From positions 1 to 54,090 of the IMG/VR virus record IMGVR_UViG_3300048011_000746: 54,090 bases of DNA, one strand, 5' to 3'. Below, one piece after another: positions 40,807 to 50,700 of this stretch. Made by a program: the position numbers and the translations under genes. Below the pieces are notes generated by a model. The model searched no databases. It worked only from the letters and a program-made list of their open reading frames with translations, and was not told the origin of the DNA. Origin of the DNA: a virus. Positions within the stretch are counted from its first letter, which is position 1. Each line of letters opens with the position of its first letter.

Positions 40807-42269
40807 TGCAGTTCTTTTATGATGGACAAATAAGAAAATACTTAACACAAATTATTCGTTTGATGGGCGGATTTAGTGTACAAGATGGCAACGGCAACTT
40901 AAAAAGTGTTCCTGTAACATACGGAGACTTAACAAGGCAGGTTGCTGGTATTATGCGTGAAAACAGCGAAAACAAATTGCCTACTGTGCCGCGTATGTCA
41001 GTGTATATTACAAACTTAGAAATAGACAGAAGTAGAACAAGCGATGCAAGTTTTGTTGACAAAGTTAACGTACGAGAACGTGCATATGATGATGAAGGCC
41101 AGGAATATTTAAACACCCAAGGCAAAAACTATACAATTGAACGTTTGTACCCAGCTCCATTTAATTTAAGTGTGAATGTTGATGTATGGGCAAGCAACAC
41201 TGAACAAAAACTACAAATACTAGAACAAATACTTGTGCTGTTTAGACCTAGTTTGGAATTGCAAACAACTGACAATTATGTTGATTGGACTAGCTTAACA
41301 GTGTTGCATTTAACAGATATTCGCTGGAGCAACAGGACAATTCCCGTAGGAGTTGACAGTGAAATAGATATTGGCACAATGAGTTTTGAAACTCCTATAT
41401 TTATTACACCTCCTGCTAAAGTTAAAAAACTAGGCGTTATCACTAGTGTTATTGCTAATATGTGGGACGAAGAAAAGGGCACTATTGACCTAGGATTAAG
41501 TATGCCAGAAATGACTGCTTATGAAGAAAACCTTCCACCAGTAGAAAATGTTGTAAAAGACGACAATGACCGTACAACTATAACACGCATTGATACTACA
41601 TTAGACGGAAGATCGACTGTGCCTAACACATATAGAGATTACGGAATTTATATACAAGGCACTGTAGGACAGCTAATCAACGGAACCAGTGTCGGATCTG
41701 TTAACTGGAGGCTTCCAATCGAATCTTATCCTGGAACATATGTTGCTGACGTTAGCGAAATACGTTTGAGAACTGACAGTGGATTTATTGTAGGAACTTT
41801 TACTATTAATCCGTTGGACGAATTTAAAATTAATATCAATTGGGATCAAGACACACTGCCCACTGGTGATGTAGTTGAAGGACCAGCAAGAGATTCTAAT
41901 AGCTGGACCAGTTTTGATAAAATCATTGATCCGGGTGTGTATAATCCAACAGCAGATAAAGTTGCAGGATTTAGAGTACTAACACTAGGCGATATAAACA
42001 ACAGTAGCAGTGTAGGTGATCCAGGGTACGACGGACCTGATGCTTGGAAGAACTCTGACAACAGTGACTTTGTAGCAGACGCAAATGATGTAATTGAGTG
42101 GGACGGCAACAATTGGCATATAGTGCTTGATAGTTCTGCAACCACCAATGATGTAAATCAAAAAAATCTCACAACAGATGTAATATACAAATGGACTGGC
42201 AGCGAATGGTTACAAGCATTTGAAGGCGAGTATCCAGTTGGTACTTGGGAAATCTATCTCGATCCATAA
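40806..42269 (+). CDS. 15: Tail sheath stabiliser gp15, extended
   Basis: 487 residues against 272 in T4. MQFFYDGQIRKYLTQIIRLM is the classic gp15 N terminus and RLYPAPFNLSVNVDVW is another conserved strand pair. The extra C-terminal part has two repeats of the small module (ANDVIEWDGNNWHIV and DVIYKWTGSEWLQAF), suggesting decoration. It follows gp14 by TAATG overlap, so the pair is co-translated. Confidence 0.86.
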   Translation: MQFFYDGQIRKYLTQIIRLMGGFSVQDGNGNLKSVPVTYGDLTRQVAGIMRENSENKLPTVPRMSVYITNLEIDRSRTSDASFVDKVNVRERAYDDEGQEYLNTQGKNYTIERLYPAPFNLSVNVDVWASNTEQKLQILEQILVLFRPSLELQTTDNYVDWTSLTVLHLTDIRWSNRTIPVGVDSEIDIGTMSFETPIFITPPAKVKKLGVITSVIANMWDEEKGTIDLGLSMPEMTAYEENLPPVENVVKDDNDRTTITRIDTTLDGRSTVPNTYRDYGIYIQGTVGQLINGTSVGSVNWRLPIESYPGTYVADVSEIRLRTDSGFIVGTFTINPLDEFKININWDQDTLPTGDVVEGPARDSNSWTSFDKIIDPGVYNPTADKVAGFRVLTLGDINNSSSVGDPGYDGPDAWKNSDNSDFVADANDVIEWDGNNWHIVLDSSATTNDVNQKNLTTDVIYKWTGSEWLQAFEGEYPVGTWEIYLDP

Positions 42270-42277
42270 CTATTTGT

Positions 42278-42712
42278 ATGAAGAAAATAGTATGTAGTGG
42301 TGCACTGTTTTATACATTAGACACCAATCGTTTTTTGTTATTACATAGAACAAAAAGTAAACAACACCATGTATGGGGTCTTGTTGGCGGAACCAATGAA
42401 GACAAAGAAACACCCTGGGAAGGTTTACAAAGAGAAATAGAAGAAGAAATTGGCAGCGTTCCTGACATCAAAAAAACTATTCCTCTTGAAAGTTTTATCA
42501 GCAACGACGAGCACTTCCAGTTTCATACATATTTGTGCGTTATTGAAAAAGAATTTATACCAGTGCTAAACAACGAACACAACGGGTATGCATGGGTAAG
42601 TTTTGACAACTGGCCAAAGCCGCTACACAAAGGATTGTTGAGTACGCTGCGCAGTAAAACCAATCAGCAAAAATTAGAAACTATCTTTGAGGTTGTTAAA
42701 TTCATTTCTTAA
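42278..42712 (+). CDS. NUDIX hydrolase
   Basis: 144 residues from ATG 42278. The NUDIX box runs from G38 to G59 with Glu44, Arg52, Glu53, Glu56 and Glu57 in the expected places. HRTKSKQHHVWGLVGG leads into it. It could hydrolyse oxidised nucleotides, nucleotide sugars or RNA caps; substrate not determinable. The stop overlaps the convergent repeat protein by 39 bases. It follows gp15 in the same unit. Confidence 0.82.
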   Translation: MKKIVCSGALFYTLDTNRFLLLHRTKSKQHHVWGLVGGTNEDKETPWEGLQREIEEEIGSVPDIKKTIPLESFISNDEHFQFHTYLCVIEKEFIPVLNNEHNGYAWVSFDNWPKPLHKGLLSTLRSKTNQQKLETIFEVVKFIS

Positions 42713-45700
42713 CCAATCAAAATCGTTGATTTTAGTTAATGCTTCTAAATTATTTCTATTTGTTTCGCCGTAGTTCTTACCGTGTTTTGCACCAGCAATT
42801 GCTGCAATTCCAAACGGCTTGTCTTTGCCTCTAGTACACCATGCATTTAATCTAAATTCAGTTTCTTCGTCCAACTGTCCTTTGATTGTTTTACTGCTTA
42901 GTTTTACACATTCTCTAAAAGCACTTCTCCATGCACTAAATTCGTCTGTATTGAACTTGGTAACATTTGATATTTTATTAACTGCTTTAAAATATTTGCT
43001 AATACTTGTGGTCATGTCTGCGGTAGTTGTATCCATATTCAACGTAAGCTCTCTTGGCAATAGTTTTACACCGCCGTATCCGTATATTAGTCCGTTGATT
43101 GGGTTTTGACTTTTCCACACATGCACACTTTGCTTTCCAGTAGGATCGTATGCAGGAACATAATAATCAAAATTAAAATTATCAATTATTTCTGCATCGC
43201 CGTCAACAACAAAAAATAGTTCTGTTGTTGCAAGTTTTGCTGCCGCAATGTGTGCTTGGTGAATGCCTTTAACACCGTGCACTCTCTTTGCATTAGGATA
43301 CCTTTTGCATAATGCACTGTAGTTTTCATCAGCAGTAGGTTCATTATAACTAATGAATACAATATCGTACAAAAGCGGAGTACTTGCTACAATATCATAC
43401 TGTTTTTTGTTTGTAAGAAACCTCATATTAATTTCTTTTTGTGTAATATGACTTTGTTTGCTTACCAGTGATATTCCGTCCCAGTATTCACCGTTTTTAA
43501 ATACATGATTGTTCTGTCTTTCAAATATTTGTGAATGATCAAAATACACATCAAAATTAAAATTCAAGTCCACTTGTATCTTATTAGGAATCATCCAAAA
43601 CATTTCTGTTTGAGAATTTTCAACTGCATACAAATAATCGTTATAACTATTGACTTTAAACTTGTCGTATTCAACTGGTCCACTTGCAACAGTATCCCAT
43701 TCTTTGCGCTCTGCCAAAAGTCTATATTCAATTTCTTTTTGAGTTAATGGTTTTGCAGTTGATAATAAAAACAATCCATTGTAATAACTTTTGTTGTCTA
43801 CTTTGTGCACAAATGCATGATTGATGTTTCTGTCATAACTGTTGTAGTGCGGAAAATATAAATTCAAATCAAAATCTTTGTCTAATTTGATATTTCGACT
43901 ACTTGCCCAAAACATCTGTGTTTTTGTATTTTCTAATGCATTTAAATAATCGTCATATGTTTCAACTATAAATTTATCGTATTGCATCGGTGTGCTTGCA
44001 ACAACATCAACATCTTTTTTGTTTATATAAAATCTATTTTCAATTTCTTTTTGTGTTACAGGCGTATGTTTACTAAACAGCACAATGCCGTCCTTGTGTT
44101 CTCCATTTAAAAACACATGATTGATTTTTCTATCGTACTCGTTGTCATGTGTGAAATAGTAGTCAAATTCAAAATCAATTGCAACATGCACGTCACTAGG
44201 AATGCCCCAGAACATTTCAGTGCTGGACAAATCTAATGCATTCAAATAATCATTGTAATCATCAATTACAAAACGCTGATATCTAATCGGAGTACTTGCA
44301 ACAATATCCCATTCTTTAGCATCAACTATATGTCTAAATTCAATTTCTCTTTGTGTTACAGGGTTGTGTTTGCTGAACAAAAATACCCCGTTGCGGTAAT
44401 CTTTTCCGTTTGCCCTATGTATAAAATTGTGATTTATTTTTCTATCATATTCGTTGTCATGTGTAAAATACAAATCAAAATTGAAATTTTGGGTATTGAT
44501 ATTGTCTGTATAGCCCCAAAACAATTCAGTTTCTGATTGTTCCAATGCGATTAAATAATCGTCATAACATTCTACAACAAATTTATCATATTCTTTACTG
44601 TAACTACCGACAATATCCCATTGCTTTGCATTAACAAGATGTCTATATTCAATTTCTTTTTGTGTCAAAGGTTTGTGTTTGCTGCACAAAAATAATCCAT
44701 TGTAAAAGCTGTCTCCGTCAACTTCGTGTACAAACGCATGATTTTCTTTTCTATCATATTTGTTTTCAAAATCAAATGTTAATTTAAAATCAAAAGTAGA
44801 TGCATCGATGTTCAGCGAGTCCATCCAAAATAATTCTGTTGCAGAATTTTCAAGTGCATTAAGATACTCGTCGTATGTCTCAATAAAGAAATGATCATAT
44901 TGCCTGTTTACACTTAGAACTTCAGTATGCTCTATACGATTTACTGGATGCCTATGGTCAACTTCATTTTTTGTTAATTTGCTGTGTTTGCTGCACAAAA
45001 TCAGTCCATTGTAGCTTACACTGTCATTGTTTTGATGCAAGAATACATGATTTTGTTTGCGTAAATTTCTATCATGATGACTGATATAAATGTTGTATAT
45101 TTCTCCAAGCAACGCTATATTAGCACTGCTCATCCAAAAAAGCTCACTAGGACTATCCTCTAGTGCATGTAGGTATTGGTCATATGAATCAATTTTATAT
45201 ACTGGAAATAATTTAGGATAACTGGCAACAATATCCCATTCTTTTTTATCAGCATAAAATCTATAGTTTACTTCGTTTTCAGTTACAGGAGCATTTTTAC
45301 TAAACAGTACTACGCCATCATATGATTTTCCATTAACAAAAACATGTGTGATATTTCTGTCATATGTGTTATGATGAGAAAAATATATATCAAAAGCAAA
45401 TTCGTCTGCAACTTCTACATCACCGGGAACGCCCCAAAACATTTGTGTTGTACTATGCTCTAGTGCGTGTTTGTAATCTGCATAGTTGTTTACTACAAAC
45501 TGATCAAACTTTTTTGGCCGGCTGTAAACCTCAGGATGTTCTTTTTTGTTTGCAATAAATCTATGATCAAATTCTTTTTCAGTAACAGGAGCATGTTTGC
45601 TAAACAAAATTACTCCGTCATAGGTTTCGTCATTTAAAAATACATGATTGGTTCTTCTATCATATTGATTGTGATGATCAAAGTATAATGATAATTCTGT

Positions 45701-46480
45701 TGTTAATTCTATATCATCAGGAACATACCAAAACAAATCATTGGTTTCATTTTCTAATGCATGTGTATATTCTTCAAAGTTTTTAAAATTGTAAATAGGA
45801 TACTGTTTAGGATCGCTTGCTCGTATACTAATTTCTTTTTTATTTACATAAAATCTATGTTGTAATTCTTTTTGCACAGGTTCATAATGTTTTGGAAACA
45901 ACGCAATGCCGTCAAATCTATCTGGGGCGCCGTTGCCAAACACATGTACATATTTAAAACTCCAGTCATCTGGCTTGTATGTAAATTTAAAAAATTCACT
46001 GACAGTAACATCGTCGGGCACTAACCAAAACATGTCTGTTGTCGACTGTTGCTGTGCTTGTTCAAATGACATATTGTAAAACACATCAAATTTTTCTTTG
46101 CCACAATAAACATCATAATATGCAGCAATATTTTTGTGTTGCACAGTTTCTGTTGGAGTTGTTTTAGTAGGTACTAGTTTGATTTTACTCCAACTTTTGA
46201 TACGCTTGCTGCCTTTGTATACATACGGAAACACATGGCGTTTGGGAGTTTCGTTTGCACTAGGACGAAAATGCCAAGGAAAACTATCTATTACATCAAG
46301 ACTGCTGTCGACGATCCACACGTAATCATCTTGATCTGCATAGCTAGCAGCAATACTTTCGTCAACTGTATTGTCGGTATAGTGAACAGGATAGATACTT
46401 AAAAAATGATTTTTTAAAATATCTTGAGCATTGTATGTCTTTTTACCAAATTTCTCAAATTTGTCAAATGCTGTACTCAT
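42674..46480 (-). CDS. Eleven-copy GT-A-like repeat protein
   Basis: 1268 residues made of tandem modules of about 100 residues. Each has Y-x-x-Y-x-x-ALE, a TE(M/L)FW core, NHVF or NHAF, and a KH-P-T-x-KE(I/V) helix. The last (residues 1038-1145) is complete and starts FISYNEP, with VVDGDAE (Asp1093, Asp1095) as DxD motif, then YGYGGVKLLPRE, a glycosyltransferase-like domain known in marine T4-like phages as I recall. The other copies replace DxD by sequences such as VPGDV or SSANI. A C-terminal helical domain follows. ATGA links it to the glycosyltransferase gene upstream. Confidence 0.75.
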   Translation of the reverse strand: MSTAFDKFEKFGKKTYNAQDILKNHFLSIYPVHYTDNTVDESIAASYADQDDYVWIVDSSLDVIDSFPWHFRPSANETPKRHVFPYVYKGSKRIKSWSKIKLVPTKTTPTETVQHKNIAAYYDVYCGKEKFDVFYNMSFEQAQQQSTTDMFWLVPDDVTVSEFFKFTYKPDDWSFKYVHVFGNGAPDRFDGIALFPKHYEPVQKELQHRFYVNKKEISIRASDPKQYPIYNFKNFEEYTHALENETNDLFWYVPDDIELTTELSLYFDHHNQYDRRTNHVFLNDETYDGVILFSKHAPVTEKEFDHRFIANKKEHPEVYSRPKKFDQFVVNNYADYKHALEHSTTQMFWGVPGDVEVADEFAFDIYFSHHNTYDRNITHVFVNGKSYDGVVLFSKNAPVTENEVNYRFYADKKEWDIVASYPKLFPVYKIDSYDQYLHALEDSPSELFWMSSANIALLGEIYNIYISHHDRNLRKQNHVFLHQNNDSVSYNGLILCSKHSKLTKNEVDHRHPVNRIEHTEVLSVNRQYDHFFIETYDEYLNALENSATELFWMDSLNIDASTFDFKLTFDFENKYDRKENHAFVHEVDGDSFYNGLFLCSKHKPLTQKEIEYRHLVNAKQWDIVGSYSKEYDKFVVECYDDYLIALEQSETELFWGYTDNINTQNFNFDLYFTHDNEYDRKINHNFIHRANGKDYRNGVFLFSKHNPVTQREIEFRHIVDAKEWDIVASTPIRYQRFVIDDYNDYLNALDLSSTEMFWGIPSDVHVAIDFEFDYYFTHDNEYDRKINHVFLNGEHKDGIVLFSKHTPVTQKEIENRFYINKKDVDVVASTPMQYDKFIVETYDDYLNALENTKTQMFWASSRNIKLDKDFDLNLYFPHYNSYDRNINHAFVHKVDNKSYYNGLFLLSTAKPLTQKEIEYRLLAERKEWDTVASGPVEYDKFKVNSYNDYLYAVENSQTEMFWMIPNKIQVDLNFNFDVYFDHSQIFERQNNHVFKNGEYWDGISLVSKQSHITQKEINMRFLTNKKQYDIVASTPLLYDIVFISYNEPTADENYSALCKRYPNAKRVHGVKGIHQAHIAAAKLATTELFFVVDGDAEIIDNFNFDYYVPAYDPTGKQSVHVWKSQNPINGLIYGYGGVKLLPRELTLNMDTTTADMTTSISKYFKAVNKISNVTKFNTDEFSAWRSAFRECVKLSSKTIKGQLDEETEFRLNAWCTRGKDKPFGIAAIAGAKHGKNYGETNRNNLEALTKINDFDWLRNEFNNLKDSF
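43370..46340 (-). repeat. Tandem coding repeat of degenerate GT-A modules
   Basis: Approximate limits of the ten degenerate modules within the repeat protein, about 300 bases each. Copies 3-10 are the most alike (TDEYLNALENSATELFW-type starts and WDIVAS-type ends). Bounds are estimated from motif spacing. Confidence 0.65.
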
Positions 46481-47082
46481 TGTGTATCTTCCAACTTAAA
46501 TGATCTTGTTCCATAGTGTGCAATCTGATGACTTAAATCTGCATCAATATATACCTCAAAGCCTGCGCTGTTTGCAGCATCGCAAAAGTATATATCTTCA
46601 CCTGATAAGTTATCAATGTCTTTGTTGTAGTAATGATAATGCCAGGGTTTTCCAATATAATCATAAACTATTGCATCAACTAGCATACAACCCATTCCAA
46701 CTGCATATACTTGGTGCAACCCAGTACTAGAAGTAAAACGTATAGAAAGATCGTTTTTATCAACAAAGCCAACAGATCTATAAGGCGGAACTCTAGTGCT
46801 GTATGCCGCAGCTACAATGTGTTTTTTATGGCCGAGCAATTTAGTTGCTGTCCCTGCAGGAACATGCATATCGCTATCTAGCCACAGAATATGTGTAGCA
46901 TTAGCATCAAGTGCTTCTTGTACAAGTGTGTTGCGTTGTTGTGCTATAACACTGCCAAGATTAAACAATACCACATGATCAATGTCAAGACTTGTTAAAT
47001 GACTTGTGAGATTGCTAAGACTTAATGCAAAGCCTGTGTGTACTGTATCTCTTGCAGGAATACAGATTGCAATTTTTGTCAT
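46477..47082 (-). CDS. Glycosyltransferase, GT-A fold
   Basis: 201 residues starting MTKIAICIPARDTVHTGFA, with WLDSDMHVP near residue 72 as DxD motif, YSTRVPPYR after it, and EDIYFCDAANSAGF in the acceptor part. Length and motifs fit a single-domain GT2-like enzyme. Four-base overlap with the repeat protein and direct contact with the 125-residue gene suggest one operon. May act on the same glycan as the repeat protein. Substrate unknown. Confidence 0.78.
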   Translation of the reverse strand: MTKIAICIPARDTVHTGFALSLSNLTSHLTSLDIDHVVLFNLGSVIAQQRNTLVQEALDANATHILWLDSDMHVPAGTATKLLGHKKHIVAAAYSTRVPPYRSVGFVDKNDLSIRFTSSTGLHQVYAVGMGCMLVDAIVYDYIGKPWHYHYYNKDIDNLSGEDIYFCDAANSAGFEVYIDADLSHQIAHYGTRSFKLEDTQ

Positions 47083-47456
47083 ACAATTTTGTCGGTAATA
47101 GTGTCTGCTTTGATTGCTTGTTCTGCTGCGATAGTAAATTGATTTAGATTGTTGGCACCTTTTACAGCAACTTTAACAGCTTGCTGGAAATCATCTTTTT
47201 TAAGTGCAGATGCTGCCAACATGTTTTCAGGTTGTACTTTGCCAATGGTCAACAAATCTGCTGCCATAATGTTGCCGAGTTTTTGCACCCAATGATGACG
47301 TTCGTCGTCCTCTGGGATGTCCATTGCATCAATAGCTTCTTTCACTTCTGCTTCTAGTTCACTATCCATTAAAATAGTATCTAGTGTAGAACGTTTACGT
47401 GCTTTTGTATAGTCTTGTGCTAAGTCAATGTTAATGACTTCAAAAAGTGTCTTCAT
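47079..47456 (-). CDS. Unknown helical protein
   Basis: 125 residues starting MKTLFEVINIDLAQDYTKARKR, predicted mostly helical with LQKLGNIMAADLLTIGKV-type and KKDDFQQAVKVAVKGANNL segments. No catalytic motif. It is preceded by AGGAGCATAATACT and overlaps the glycosyltransferase gene by 4 bases. Function not recognised. Confidence 0.55.
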   Translation of the reverse strand: MKTLFEVINIDLAQDYTKARKRSTLDTILMDSELEAEVKEAIDAMDIPEDDERHHWVQKLGNIMAADLLTIGKVQPENMLAASALKKDDFQQAVKVAVKGANNLNQFTIAAEQAIKADTITDKIV

Positions 47457-47471
47457 AGTATTATGCTCCTG

Positions 47472-47642
47472 TTATGTTCCTTGGCCGCCAAATGTAGAAC
47501 TCATATTAATTGTTGTTCCACTAGCAATGCCCAAATAAGTCCCAAGAGTTCCGAGAACAAACGTACTGGTTTGTCCTTCACCAACAAAATAATTGTTGAT
47601 TTGTGTCATTGTAACTGCTGCGCCTGTATCAGGTATTGCCAT
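47472..47642 (-). CDS. 56-residue probable virion-related protein
   Basis: A short frame starting MAIPDTGAAVTMTQINNY, with FGGQGT at the end, Gly/Thr-rich and uncharged. Preceded by AGGACCGAAG as ribosome-binding site and by an early promoter. Short Gly/Thr-rich proteins of this type accompany tail-fibre genes in marine phages as I recall, but the role is unknown. It lies between the tail fibre and the 125-residue gene. Confidence 0.6.
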   Translation of the reverse strand: MAIPDTGAAVTMTQINNYFVGEGQTSTFVLGTLGTYLGIASGTTINMSSTFGGQGT

Positions 47643-47661
47643 CTTCGGTCCTATTTTATTT

Positions 47662-47690
47662 AATATAGCATATTATTTACATACTGTCAA
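47662..47690 (-). promoter_or_regulatory. Early sigma70-type promoter after the tail fibre
   Basis: TTGACA (47685-47690), 17 bases, TATATT (47662-47667), then AGGA and the ATG at 47642. A hairpin and a late octamer lie immediately upstream. Confidence 0.8.
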
Positions 47691-47693
47691 CGA

Positions 47694-47717
47694 TAAGAGC
47701 CGCAATTGCGGCTCTTA
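47694..47717 (-). terminator. Palindromic terminator after the tail fibre
   Basis: A perfect 24-base palindrome (TAAGAGCCGC then AATT then GCGGCTCTTA). It follows the fibre stop by 8 bases. It lacks a U-run on the minus strand, so it might also be a bidirectional terminator or mRNA end. Confidence 0.65.
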
Positions 47718-47725
47718 CTCTAATA

Positions 47726-50700
47726 TTATTTATCTAGTAGTTTTTGTACCATTTCTTTGAGCTCTGCAATTTCTGCTGCTTGTGCTTCAATCTTTGCATC
47801 TTGCTCTTTGATAGCTTCGATAAACAGCGGTGCTAGTTTTTCGTACTTGACAGTCAAGTAGTTTTCACCACTTCTGCTACGCAATTCATGCGAGCCAGTA
47901 GCAACACCGTTTTCGTCTCTGTCCCAATCTGCATCAAACGGAGCAAGAGCAACCGCTTGTGGTAATACTTTTTCAACTTGTTGAGCAAGTACACCAGCTT
48001 CGTCTTTTCTACGTGTTGGGAAGAAGCCTACATCTTCTACCATGTCTTTCCAGTCGTAGAACACACCGTCTAGTGATTTGATTTTTTCTAGTGCGTTGTC
48101 GATTGTACGAACATTTTCTTTTAGACGTTCATCTGACCCATATGCAGTAATCTCTGTACGTGCATTAATACTACCGCCTGTGGTCATGTTGTTGTTGGTT
48201 ACGTTGATTTCTAGTGGCCAACGTCCGTCAACTTGTGCCCAACTTGTACTATCATTACTGCCACGAAGTATGTGGAAGATACCGCTATTTTGGTGTATCA
48301 TACTAACATTAGCATCAGTATCACGCAAGTAGATGGTTGGTGATGCATTTCTAATGTAATGGTTTTGATTTGCAGTAGTTGTACTACGCAAGAAGCCAGT
48401 ACTGTCAATGCCATCTAGTGTGTTTGCATCATCAGCACTAATACCTGTTAGTCCACTACCGTCACCAGTAAACAAGTTACCTGTAATATTACCCGTAATA
48501 TTAATACTACCTGCGCCACTTAGTGTACCGCTGAAGCTGTCGTTTGCGTCACTGCGCAACAAGCTAGCACCCTGAATACCATCAACTGTGTCAGCATTTA
48601 ATCCTGAACTTGGACCGTCATTGCCGGCATGCCAAATTGTATTGCTTTGCCACGTAAATGTAGTACGATTCATTTTTAGCCATTCAGTAAATGCTCCGCC
48701 ACGGTCAACCAAATCGTAATCGCCAAACACAATTGATTCAGTGCCGTTGTCATCCGAAGTTGAAATTCTCAACTCGCCTGCGTTGCTTGCGCCACGCCAT
48801 TCGATGTGTGCATCGTCGCTTGCTGCTTGACCTGGACCAAATTTAATAATATTAACACCCGATGTATTATTAAGTGTCAACTGACCTGTCATTGTACCAC
48901 CAGTTGTTTGGATAAATCCTGTACTATCAATGCCGTCTAGTGTTTCTGCATCAACGTTGGTTAGTCCGCTACCATTACCAGTAAATGTACTTGTGCCAAT
49001 ATTGATATTCCCAAATCCACTGGTAATTTGTCCTGCGTCAAGTGCACCTGTACCAGTGATTCCACTATAGGTTCCACTTAGTCTTGCAGCTGGCAATGTG
49101 CCGCTTCCAATGTTACTTGCATTAAGAGAAGTAAGTCCGCTACCGTTACCAGTAGCAGTGCCACCAAAGTTGATGTTTTTAGCAACACTTAGGCCGCCGC
49201 TTAGTCTTACAGCACCGTTGCTTGTAGTAGTTGCTTCAGTTGTATTACTAAATGTCTTGATGCCGCCCATTGTTTGGTTGCCACCTAGGCGTGCGCCTGC
49301 TACTGTACCAGTAGAAATATTGTTTGCGTTTATGCTAGTGATTCCACTGCCATTACCGGTAAATGTGCTTGTTCCGATATTGATATTGCCAAAGTTGCTT
49401 GTAATATTACCGGCATCCAGTGCACCTGTTCCTGTAATATCCAACTGGTGTTGTGTAATACTACTAGATGCTACCCTTGCATCAGGAACAATACCACTTG
49501 ATAAGTTGGTTGCATTTAGTGCTGTTAATGATGTACCTACACCTGCAAATCCATCTGCGCCACTAAATTGGAATGATGTAGTTGTTACTGCAACATTTAC
49601 ACCTGGAATATCCAGTGTACTGTTGCTTGCATTACCAATTTGTATTGCATTGCTGGTTGTGTTTGTGGCTAGTTCAATGTTGTAACCAATTATAATATTG
49701 TTAGCGCCAGTTGACAACACACTACCACTCTGCGAGCCAACAACAGTGTTGTTGCTTCCTGTAACAATTTCCAATGCCTGGAAGCCGACAGCAGTGTTGT
49801 TGTCGCCCGATGTACTATTAGACATTGTCTGTGCACCAACACTTGTGTTGTTGTCGCCGACACTGGTTCTTTGTTCTTGGCTATCTGCGCCGATCGCAGT
49901 GTTGTTGTTCACGCTGGTTGCAGCACTTAGTGTAGCAAATCCTAGTGCAGTGTTGTTGTCGCCTGATAGTGCACCAGACATCGATGTTCCACCAACACCG
50001 GTGTTGTGACCAGCTGTAGCAGTCAAGTTTTCACCGTGGCCGACCATTAGGTTTGTAGCGCCGCTTGCGCCGCCGCGTCCTACAGTAAAGCCGTGTACTG
50101 TGATATCACTTGTAAATGTTTTGCCTGCTTGACTGGTTGGCAGTCTTGCATCGTTGATTGTTCCGCTGGCCAAGTTAGTGGCATTAATATTGGTAATGCC
50201 GCTGCCGTCGCCTGTGATAACACCGCCAACACGCAAGTTTTTGGCAATGCCTACACCACCGTCAACAATTAATGCGCCACTAGTGGTTGAAGTACTTTGT
50301 GTTACATTGTCAATGTTAACAACTGTACTGCTTGCAAAGTTCATGCTAGAGCCGTTGTCACCGCTGATTGTATCCAATGCCAAACTTCCAACATTGGTAA
50401 TGTTGTTGTCATTAAACGATGTAGCACCTAGGCTTACACTACCTGTTGCTGTTAGGTTGCTTGCACCAATGTCAATGTTGCCAAATCCACTGGTAATGCT
50501 ACCACCGTCTAGTGCGCCGGTGTTTTGTAAACTACTGTTGATAACCGCTGAGCCTAGTGTTGTACTTGAAAGCACACTGAAGTTGTTGATTTTAAACTCT
50601 TTAGCACTTACAAGGTTAATATGCTCGCTACTTGTCCATGCATCAGTAGCATTGATCCAATTCCAAGTGTGATCAGTTGTGCCTTTTAGTGTAATACCGC

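Noticed and set aside
49690-50035. CRISPR-like repeats
   Set aside because: The repeats are coding, imperfect and follow codon periodicity of a beta-roll, without equal spacers.
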